The notes under the pieces: model-generated
Told to the model about the DNA's origin: nothing
What the model saw: the letters and a program-made list of their open reading frames with translations, nothing else
Databases searched by the model: none
Shown here: in pieces, positions 1-11,000 of the stretch
Position numbering within the stretch: position 1 is the stretch's first letter
Layout of the letters: each line of letters opens with the position of its first letter
Made by a program: the position numbers and the translations under genes
Assembly: GCA_017302135.1 (NCBI GenBank)
Contig: JAFLDZ010000002.1
Coordinates: forward strand, 1-64,000
Reading direction: 5' to 3'
DNA from: Lysobacterales bacterium
Lineage (GTDB): Bacteria; Pseudomonadota; Gammaproteobacteria; Xanthomonadales; Xanthomonadaceae
DNA: 64,000 bases

Positions 1-2075
1 TGGAGAAGACGTTCGGTTCGCTGTCGAAGACGTTGTTCTTCGAGTACCGGAGCATTGCGGAGCTGGCGGAGCATCTGGTGTCGACGCAGTCGCCGGTGCT
101 GAGCGGCCTGTTCGCGAAGTCGCGTGCGGCGGCGACAGCGGTGGAGACGCCTGCGGCCGTGCGCGTGGCCGAGGTGAAGCCGGCGGCACGGTCACGTTCG
201 CTGTCGACGCGCCTGTCGCCGTTGGTGCTGCCGCAGCCGGCAGTCGCTGCGGAGCGATCGGCCGAGCCGATCGCGATCGTGGGACTGAGCGGTCGCTACC
301 CGGAGGCGCCGGATCTGGCGACGTACTGGCGCAATCTGCGCGACGGCAAGGACTGCATCACCGAGATTCCCCGCGAGCGTTGGGACTGGCGCGAGTACTT
401 CACCGAAGATCGCACGCAGAGCGGTTCGCACTACAGCCGTTATGGCGGCTTCATTACCGGCGTCGACGAGTTCGACCCGCAGTTCTTCAATATCGCGCCG
501 CGCGAAGCCAAACAGATCGATCCCCAAGAGCGTCTGTTCCTGCAGCACGCGTGGATGGCGATCGAGGATGCGGGCTACTCGCGGGCAAGCCTGCGCAGCA
601 CCGGCGAAGCCTCGAGCGATGTCGGCGTGTATGTCGGCATGATGTACAGCGAGTATCAGCTGTTCGGTGCCGAGGCGAGTCTGCGCGGCCAGCGGATGGG
701 ATTGACCGGCAGCTTCGCGAGCATCGCCAACCGGGTGTCGTACGCGCTGGACCTGCACGGTCCGAGCATGACCCTGGACACGATGTGTTCGTCGTCGCTG
801 ACCGCGATCCATCTTGCTTGCCAGGATCTCAAATCCGGTCGTACGCGCCTGGCGATCGCCGGCGGCGTGAATGTGACCATCCATCCGAACAAGTATCTGG
901 CGTTGAGCTCGGGCCAGTTCATCTCCAGCGATGGCCACTGCCAGAGTTTCGGCGAGGGCGGCGACGGTTACATTCCCGGCGAAGGCGTCGGCGCGGTGGT
1001 GCTGAAGCGCTTGTCGGAGGCGCAGCGCGATGGCGACCATATCTACGGGATCATCCGCGGCAGCGCCTTGAACCATGGCGGTCGCACCAACGGCTATACG
1101 GTGCCGAACCCGCAGTCGCAGGCGAGCGCGATCGGCCAGGCGCTGGACGAAGCGCGGATCGACGCGCGCCGGATCAGCTACATCGAAGCGCACGGCACGG
1201 GCACGAAGCTGGGCGATCCGATCGAGATCGCGGCGTTGAACAAGGCGTTCGGCCGGACGACCCAGGACCGCCAGTTCTGCCTGATCGGTTCCGCGAAGTC
1301 GAACATCGGCCACTGCGAGGCGGCGGCGGGAATTGCGGGACTGACCAAGGTGCTGCTGCAGATGCAGCATCGTCAGGTGGTGCCGTCGCTGCACTCGGCG
1401 CAGCTGAACCCGCACATCGATTTTGCGAACAGTCCGTTCACGGTGAACCAGACGCTGACCGATTGGGTGGCGCCGGTGGTGGACGGTCGTCGTGCGCCGC
1501 GGATCGCGGGTCTGTCGTCGTTCGGCGCGGGCGGTTCGAACGCGCACATGATCGTTGAGGAGTACGAGGCGCCGGTGGCATCGCCATGGTCGGGTCCGGT
1601 CATCGTGGTGCTGTCGGCGCGGACGCCAGCGCAGCTGAAGCAGCAGGCGCAGGGGCTGGTGGACTTCATCGCGTCGGCGTCGTCGCCGGCGGATCTGGGC
1701 TCGCTGGCGTACACGCTGCAGGTCGGTCGCGAGGCGATGGAGGAGCGTCTGGGCCTGGTGGTGGAGAGCGTCGATCAGCTGGTGGAGACGCTGCGGGCGT
1801 ACCTGCGCGACGAGGGCGAGGTCGAGGATCTGTATCTGGGTCAGGTGAAGCGTCACAAGGACATGTTGACGCTGTTCAGTACCGACGCGGACCTGCAGCA
1901 GGCGGTGGATCGCTGGTTGTCGGGGCGGAAGTACGGGAAGGTGGTGGAGCTGTGGGTGAAGGGCCTGGAGGTGCGCTGGTCGCGTCTGTACGACGGCGCG
2001 CTGCCGCGGCGGATGAGTCTGCCGACGTACCCGTTCGCGAAGGAGCGTTACTGGATCGATGCGGGCACGGGTCCG
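1..2075 (+). repeat. Direct repeat shared with PKS protein 2 (ACP end, KS, linker), copy 1
   Basis: From base 1 the sequence matches 16,338 onward through the ACP end, inter-domain linker, KS and post-KS linker, with a 12-base length difference in the ACP-KS linker. The match fades near 2,075 / 18,400, where different DH domains begin. The repeat reaches the window edge and may extend further upstream. Confidence 0.88.
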
Positions 2076-5000
2076 GTAGCCGCGATCGGCGGTGCGACGA
2101 ATGCTGCGGCGCAATTGCATCCGCTGCTGCACGCGAACACCTCGGACCTGTATCAGCAGAGCTACCGTTCGACATTCCGCGGCGATGAGCCGTTCTGCAC
2201 GCCACAGGGGACGCTGCGGGAGACGGCATCGCTGGAGCTGGCGCGTGCGGCGGTGGAACAGGCGATGCGTCCGCAGGACGCGGAGTCGATCGAGCTGCGG
2301 GATGTCGAGTGGCTGTCGGCGGTGCCGGCATCGCCGGCGCATCCGGTGAGCATTGCGGTGGAAGCGCTGGATGCGGGCGGCGTGGGTTACGAGATCTACA
2401 GCGCGTCGGACGAAGGCGAGCGCGTGCACGGTCGCGGCGAGGCGGTGCTGCTGGCGGACCCGGCGCGGATGCGTCTGGATCTGGCGCAGTTGCAGTCGCG
2501 GATGCGCGTCGAGGCGGAAGGGCGTCGCTATCGCGGCGACGGCGAACTGCTGGCGCGCGTGGCGCTGTCGTCGTCGCAGCGCAGCGGTGCGGAGGCTTAC
2601 GGTCTGCATCCGGCGCTGCTGGACGGTGCGTTGGAGGCGGTGCGTGAGTTGGTTGGTGGCGATGCGGTGCCGGCGTCGCTGTCGACGCTGAGCGTGTTCG
2701 CGGCGCTGCCGGTATCGGGCTGGGCGTGGGCGCGGTCTTCGTCGACGGGTGTGGATGTGGATCTGTGCGATGAGCACGGTGCGATCTGCGCATCGCTGCG
2801 CGGCTGGGCGTTCGCCCGTGGCGTGGCGGATGTTGTCGCGATGCCGCGAGTGGAGCCTGCGTTTGCCGAGGCAACGCAAGCGGAAGCACCCGCGCCGAGG
2901 ATGGCGCCGCTGCGCATTGCGCTGCAGACGCGCGTGGATGCAACGGCGCCGAGTGCGCCTGCACTCGAGAGTGAAGTGGCCCGCCACAAGCCGACAGGCG
3001 TGGCGCTGATCGATCCGGCATCGCTGTCGTCGCCGCCGCAGTGGTCAGTGTCGTCGAAGGACAAGCCGCGCTTCGGGTTGATGGGCGTGCCGTCGGTGGC
3101 TTCACCCCGTGCCTCACTGCCGGCGCAGGGCGCTGCAGAACTCAGCGAGACGCGGGGCGAAGTGGAAGTGCTGGACCAGGGCGACGGTGTGGTGTCGATC
3201 CGGATCGCGGCGCAGGAGAATGTGCTGTCGTCGGAGTTGGTGGAGGCCTTGCTGCGTGCGTTCGCGGCGGTGCGCGCCTCGGCGTCGGCGCGGGTGGTGG
3301 TGTTGAGCGGGACGGACGCGGGCTTCGCGTGCGGCGGTCCGGAGGCGTACAACCGTGCGCTGTCTGCGGGACTGCATCGCGCGATCGCGACGTTCCCGAT
3401 GCCGGTGATCGCGGCGATGTCCGGGGATGCGACGGGCGCGGGCTGGTGGCTGGGCGGGCTGTGCGACCTGATGGTGTGCAGCGAGGACGCGCAGTACGGG
3501 TATGCGGGTTCGGATCGCGCGCAGCTGGCAGCGCAGGACGGCTGGCTGCGCGAGCGGTTCACGGAGACGCAGGCGCGGCAGCTGTCGTCGCCGACGGGCT
3601 ATTGGCGCGGTGCGCAGCTGAAGGCGTCGGGCTGGACGTGCGCGATCGTGCCGCGCGATCAGGTGATGTCGACGGTGGAGTCGCTGGCGGGATCGCTGTC
3701 GACGAAGTCGGCGCTGGCGCTGCGGTTGCTGAAGTCGCATCTGTCGCGTTCGCTGCGGGTGCAGGTGGACGCGCTGGAAGCGGCCGAGGTGGTGGCGGAG
3801 CGTGCAGCGCAGACGACTGCCGAGGTTCGGGTGATCCGTCTGGATCAGCGCGATGTGGCAACGGTGACGGCGCAGCTGTCGGAGGCGCTGTCGCAGTGCG
3901 AGTCTGCGCAGGCGTCGGGCGGGATCGTGCTGTGGAGCGAAGTCGCGCCGTTCGACGGCAGCGAGACGGCCGAGCAGGTTCTGGCGCTGGCATCGCTGAT
4001 CGCGGCATCGCCGGTGGCGGTGGTGGCGGCGCTGGGCGGCGATGCGCAAGGTGCGGCCTGGTGGTTGAGTCTGGCCTGCGACGGCAGCGTGTACAGCGCT
4101 GCGGGTTGGTACGGTGCGGGCGATGTCTGCGCGCATGGCGCATTGGCGGTGGAGGCGGCGTGGACGCTGCCGGCGTGTCTGGGCGCGGTGTTGGGCGAGG
4201 AATTGCTGCTGACGGGCGAGCCGATGACCGGCGCGCAGTTGCAGTCGCGTGCGGGCGGATTGACGGTGGTGCCTGCGGATCGCGTGCTGTCGACGGCGCA
4301 GGCGCAGGCGCAGGCGTGGCAGTCGCAGCCGGCGCAGAGCGTGTCGGGCTGGAAGCGGATGCGCGGGTCGCAGCGTCGGCAGCGGATCGATGCGCGTCCG
4401 GGTTGGGAGGTGGAGGCGGAGCCATCGAACTGGCCATCGCCGGGCGTGGTGCCGTTGGAGACGACGGTGGTGACCGCGACGGTGCACGCCGATGGCGTGC
4501 TGGAGATCGCGCTGCACGATCGCGAGGCGAAGAACATGTTCTCCGAGGCGCTGGTGTCGGGCGCGATGGAGGCCTTCGCGCACGCATCTCAAGAAGCGTA
4601 CAAGGTGGTGGTGCTGACCGGATACGACAGTTATTTTGCGTCGGGCGGGACGAAGGAGAGTCTGCTGGCGATCCAGTCGGGGACGGCGAAGTTCACGGAC
4701 TTCAAGATCTTCCAGCTGGCGATGCAGTGCGATGTGCCGGTGATCGCGGCGATGCAGGGCCACGGCATCGGGGCGGGCTGGTCGCTGGGGATGTTCGCGG
4801 ACGTGGTGCTGTTCGGCGAGGAGAGCCACTACGTGAGTCCGTACATGAATTACGGGTTCACGCCGGGCGCGGGTTCGACGCTGATGGTGCCGACGCGGTT
4901 GGGTCAGGATCTGGGCCGCGAAAGTCTGCTGACGGGCCACGAGTACGTGGGTCGCGAGCTGGGCGCGCGGGGCATTGCGCAGCGGGTATTGCCGCGTGAA

Positions 5001-8000
5001 CGGGTATTGGCCGAGGCGCACGCGCTGGCGCGTCGGATGGCGCGGACTGCGCGCGGGGTGCTGAAGGCGCTGAAGCGCCAGTGGACGGCATCGCTGTTGG
5101 CGAGGGTGGAAGAGACCTACGCGCAAGAGCTGTCGATGCACGACGAGACGTTCGTGGGCCGTGCGGAGACGCGTGCGTTGATCGAAGGCCGGTTCGCGCG
5201 GACGGTGGTGCATGAAGTGCGTCATGCCGCAGCGATAGAGACGGCGGTGGTGACGGAAGTGTCGCCCTCCTACGTTGAGACGCTGGACATCGCCGACGAC
5301 GACCGCGACGCGCTGTCAACGGTGACGCGGACGCTGCGCAAACTGCTGGCGCATGAATTGCAGCTGTCGGCATCGGAGATCGATGACGAGGCGCAGTTCG
5401 TGGATATGGGCCTGGACTCGATCGTTGGCGTGACGTGGGTGCGCAAGATCAACGAGACGTATGGTCTGGAGATCGACGCGACGAAGGTCTATAGCCACCC
5501 GACGCTGGCGCAGCTGAGCCGGCATGTGAAGGACGAGGCGGAACGTCTTGGGACGTTGCCCAAGCCGGCGTTCGCGATGCGAACGATGGCGATGCACGCG
5601 CCGCTGATCTCCGCTGATGAAGCGGGTATCGACGGCCGCGATGCGCTGGCGACGGTGACGCGCACGCTGCGCAAATTGCTCGCGCACGAGCTGCAGCTGT
5701 CGGAATCGGAGATCGATGACGAGGCGCAGTTCGTGGATCTGGGTCTGGACTCGATCGTGGGCGTGACCTGGGTGCGCAAGATCAATGAGGCCTATGGTCT
5801 TGAAGTCGAGGCGACGAAGGTTTACAGCCACCCGACGCTGGCGCAGCTGAGCGGGCATGTGAAGGACGAGGCGGAACGTCGCGGGACGCTGCCGAAGCCG
5901 GCGGCGGCGCGTGCGTCGATGCACGCGCTGAAGCCTGCGCAGATCGATACGCTCAAGCAGTCGCTGACGGCGACTCCGATGCGTGCATTGCGCTCGACCC
6001 GCATGCGCGCGCCAGCGACTGCTGCAGCGCAAGTCGCTTCCCGACCGCAGGCGATCGCGGTGGTCGGCATGGCCGGGCAATTCCCGCAGGCGACGGATCT
6101 GGGCCAGTACTGGCGGAATCTCGCCGCAGGCCGGGACTGCATCACCGAGGTGCCGTCCGGCCGTTGGGACATGGATCGCTATTACCAGGCCGGTGCGCCT
6201 GCCGAGGGCCGCACCAACAGCCGCTGGATGGGCGCGCTGGAACAATACGATCTGTTCGACCCGCTGTTCTTCAATATTTCGCCGAAGGAAGCGGAGTACA
6301 TGGATCCGCAGCAGCGTCTGTTCCTGCAGACCTGCTGGCAGGCGATCGAGGATGCGGGCTACGACACGCGTTCGCTGTCGGGCAGCCGTTGCGCGGTGTT
6401 CGCCGGCTGCGCGAACGGCGATTACCAGCAGCTGTCGCCGGAGCAGCGGCTGACGGCGCTCGGTTTCACCGGCAATGCAAGCTCGATCCTGGCGGCGCGG
6501 ATTTCGTACTTCCTGAATCTGCAGGGTCCGTGCCTGTCGATCGACACGGCCTGTTCATCCTCGCTGGTGGCGATCGCATATGCGTGCGACAGCCTGAGTT
6601 CGGGTACGAGCGATGTAGCGCTGGCAGGCGGCGTGTACGTGACGGCAGGTCCGGACATGCATATCAAGACCGCGCAGGCGGGAATGCTGTCGACGGACGG
6701 CCGCTGCTTCGCGTTCGATCAGCGCGCGAACGGGTTCGTGCCCGGCGAGGGCGTGGGCGCCGTGTTGCTGAAGCGTCTTGAGGATGCGCAGCGCGACAAC
6801 GACGTGATTTACGGGGTGATCGAAGGCTGGGGCGTCAACCAGGACGGCAAGACCAATGGGATCACGGCGCCGAATCCGCAGTCGCAGACGCGCTTGCAGC
6901 AGGAAGTGTACGAGCGGTTCGGGATCGATCCCGGAGCGATCGGTCTGGTGGAGGCGCACGGCACGGGAACGAAGCTGGGCGATCCGATCGAAGTGGAGGC
7001 GCTGAAGGCGTCGTTCGGGAAGTACACGCAGCGTTCGGGTTACTGCGCGCTGGGCTCGGTGAAGAGCAACATCGGCCACTGTCTGACGGCGGCGGGGATC
7101 GCGGGATTCATCAAGCTGATGCTGTCGCTGAAGCATCGTCAGCAGCCGCCGACGATCCAGTTCGAGCGATTGAACGAGCACATCGATCTGGCGGGCAGCC
7201 CGTTCTACATCAACCGCGAATTGAAGGCGTGGGACGTGTCTGCGGGCGGTCGTCGTCATGCGGCGATCAGCGCGTTCGGATTCGGTGGAACGAATGCGCA
7301 CGTGGTGGTAGCGGAACCGGTGTTGATCGCAGCGCCGGTGTCTGCGCCGTGGTCGGGCCCCGCGATCGTGGTGCTGTCGGCGCGGACGCCAGCGCAGCTG
7401 AAGCAGCAGGCGCAGGGGCTGGTGGACTTCATCGCGGGATCGTCGACGCAGGTGGATCTGGGCTCGCTGGCGTACACGCTGCAGGTCGGCCGCGAGGCGA
7501 TGGAGGAGCGTCTGGGCCTGGTGGTGGAGAGCGTCGATCAGCTGGTCGAGACGCTGCAGGCGTATCTGCGCGACGAAGGTGATGTCGAGGATCTGTATCT
7601 GGGCCAGGTGAAGCGTCACAAGGACATGTTGACGCTGTTCAGTACCGACGCGGACCTGCAGCAGGCGGTGGATCGCTGGCTGTCGGGGCGGAAGTACGGG
7701 AAGGTGGTGGAGCTGTGGGTGAAGGGCCTGGAGGTGCACTGGTCGCGTCTGTACGACGGCGCGCTGCCGCGGCGGATGAGTCTGCCGACGTACCCGTTCG
7801 CGAAGGAGCGTTACTGGATCGATGCCGGTAGCGGCGCGGTCGCCGCGACCAGTGGTGCAACGAATGGCGCAGCGCAGTTGCATCCGCTGCTGCACGCGAA
7901 CACCTCGGACCTGTATCAGCAGAGCTACCGTTCGACATTCCGCGGCGACGAGCCGTTCTGCACGGCGCAGGGCACGCTGCGGGAGACCGCATCGCTGGAG

Positions 8001-11000
8001 CTGGCGCGTGCGGCGGTGGAACAGGCGATGCGTCCGCAGGACGCGGAGTCGATCGAGCTGCGGGATATCGAGTGGCTGTCGGCGGTGCCGGCATCGCCGG
8101 CGCATCCGGTGAGCATTGCGGTGGAAGCGCTGGACGCGGGCGGCGTGGGTTACGAGATCTACAGCGCGTCGGACGAAGGCGAGCGCGTGCACGGTCGCGG
8201 CGAAGCGGTGCTGCTGGCGGACCCGGCGCGGATGCGTCTGGACCTGGCGCAGTTGCAATCGCGGATGCGCGCCGAGTCGGAAGGGCGTCGCTATCGCGGC
8301 GACGGCGAACTGCTGGCGCGCGTGGAGCTGTCGTCATCGCAGCGCAGCGGTGCGGAGGCTTATGGGCTGCATCCGGCGCTGCTGGACGGCGCATTGGAGG
8401 CAGTGCGCGTGCTGGTCGGTGGCGATGCAGTACCGGCGTCGCTGTCGACGCTGAGCGTGTTCGTGGCGCTGCCGGTGTCGGGCTGGGCGTGGGTGCGGTC
8501 TTCGTCGACGAGTGTGGATGTGGATCTGTGCGATGAGCAGGGCGCGATCTGCGCATCGCTGCGCGGCTGGGCGTTCGCCCGTGGCGTGGCGGATGTTGTC
8601 GCGATGCCGCGAGTGGAGCCTGCGTTTGCCGAGGCATCGCAAGCGGAAGCGCCTGCGCCGAGGATGGCGCCGCTGCGCATTGCGCTGCAGACGCGCGTGC
8701 AATCGTTGGAGCCTGCGGTGCAGGCTCCCGGGTTTGAAGTGGAAGTGGTTCGTCGCAAGCCGACGGACGTGGCGCTGATCGATCCGATCTCGCTGTCGTC
8801 GTCGTCGCAGTGGTCAGTATCGTCGAAGGACAAGCCGCGCTTCGGGTTGATGGGCGTGCCGTCGGTGGCTTCACCCCGTGCCTCACTTCCGGCGCAGGGC
8901 GCTGCAGAACTCAGCGAGACGCAGGGCGAAGTGGAAGTGCTGGACCAGGGCGACGGTGTGGTGTCGATCCGGATCGCGGCGCAGGAGAATGTGCTGACGT
9001 CCGAGCTGGTGGACGCGTTGCTGCGTGTGTTCGCGGCGGTGCGCGCCTCGGCGTCGGCGCGGGTGGTGGTGTTGAGCGGAACGGATGCGGGGTTCGCGTG
9101 CGGTGGTCCGGAGGCGTACAACCTTGCGCTGTCTGCAGGATTGCACCGCGCGATCGCGACGTTCCCGATGCCGGTGATTGCGGCGATGTCCGGGGATGCG
9201 ACGGGCGCGGGCTGGTGGCTGGGTGGACTGTGCGACCTGATGGTGTGCAGCGAGGACGCGCAGTACGGATACGCGGGCTCGGATCGCGCGCAGCTGGCAG
9301 CGCAGGACGGCTGGCTGCGCGAGCGGTTCACCGAGACGCAGGCGCGACAGCTGTCGTCGCCGACGGGCTATTGGCGTGGTGCGCAGCTGAAGGCGTCGGG
9401 CTGGACCTGCGCGATCGTGCCGCGCGATCAGGTGATGTCGACGGTGCAGTCGCTGGCGGGGTCGCTGTCGACGAAGTCGTCGCTGGCGCTGCGGTTGCTG
9501 AAGTCGCACCTGTCGCGTTCGCTGCGGGCGCAGGTGGAGGCGCTGGCGCCGGCGGATCTGGCGGCGGAGCGTGCAATCGAGACGAAGGCCGAAGTTCGGG
9601 TGATCCGTCTGGATCAGCGCGATGTGGCAACGGTGACGGCGCAGCTGTCGGAGGCGCTGTCGCAGTGCGAGTCTGCGCAGGCGTCGGGCGGGATCGTGCT
9701 GTGGAGCGAGGTCACACCGTTCGACGGCAGCGAGACGGCGGAGCAGGTCCTGGCGCTGGCGTCGCTGATCGAGTCGTCGCCGGTGGCGGTGGTGGCGGCG
9801 CTGGGCGGGGATGCGCAGGGCGCGGCCTGGTGGTTGAGTCTGACCTGCGACGGCAGCGTGTACAGCGCAGCGGGTTGGTACGGTGCGGGCGATGCATGCG
9901 CGCACGGCGCGCTGGCGGTGGAGGCGGCGTGGACGCTGCCGGCCTGTCTGGGCGCGGCGCTGGGCGAGGAGCTGCTGCTGACGGGCGAGCCGATGACCGG
10001 CGCGCAGCTGCAGTCGCGTGCGGGCGGATTGACGGTGGTGTCTGCGGATCGGGTTCTGTCGACGGCGCAGGCGCTGGCGCAGGCATGGCAGTCGCAGCCG
10101 GCGCCGAGCGTGTCGGCCTGGAAGCGGATGCGCGGGTCGCAGCGCCGGCAGCGGATCGATGCGCGTCCGGGCTGGGAAGTGGAGGCGGAGCCGTCGAACT
10201 GGCCATCGCCGGGCGTGGTGCCGCTGGCGACGACGGTGGTGACCGCGACGGTGCACGCCGATGGCGTGCTGGAGATCGCGCTGCACGATCGCGAGGCGAA
10301 GAACATGTTCTCCGAGGCGCTGGTGTCGGGCGCGATGGAGGCATTCGCGCATGTCGCGGGTGCGGCGTACAAGGTGGTGGTGCTGACCGGGTACGACAGC
10401 TATTTTGCGTCGGGCGGGACGAAGGAGAGTCTGCTGGCGATCCAGTCGGGGACGGCGAAGTTCACGGACTTCAAGATCTTCCAGCTGGCGATGCAGTGCG
10501 AGGTGCCGGTGATTGCGGCGATGCAGGGCCATGGCATCGGCGCGGGCTGGTCGCTGGGGATGTTCGCGGACGTGGTGCTGTTCGGCGAAGAGAGCCACTA
10601 CGTGAGTCCGTACATGAACTACGGGTTCACGCCGGGCGCGGGCTCGACGCTGATGGTGCCGACGCGGCTGGGTCATGACCTGGGCCGTGAGAGTCTGCTG
10701 ACGGGCCACGAGTACGTGGGTCGCGAGCTGGGCGCGCGTGGGATTGCGCAGCGGGTGTTGCCGCGCGAGCAGGTCTTGGTCGAAGCGCACGCGCTGGCGC
10801 GGCGGATGGCGCGCAGCACACGCGGTGTGCTGAAGGCGCTGAAGCGCCAGTGGACGGCATCGCTGTCGGCGCGGGTGGAAGAGACGTACGCGCAAGAGCT
10901 GTCGATGCACGACGAGACGTTCGTGGGCCGTGCGGACACGCGTGCGTTGATCGAAGGCAAGTTCGAGCGAAAACCGGTGCGTCAGCCAGACCATGCCGCC

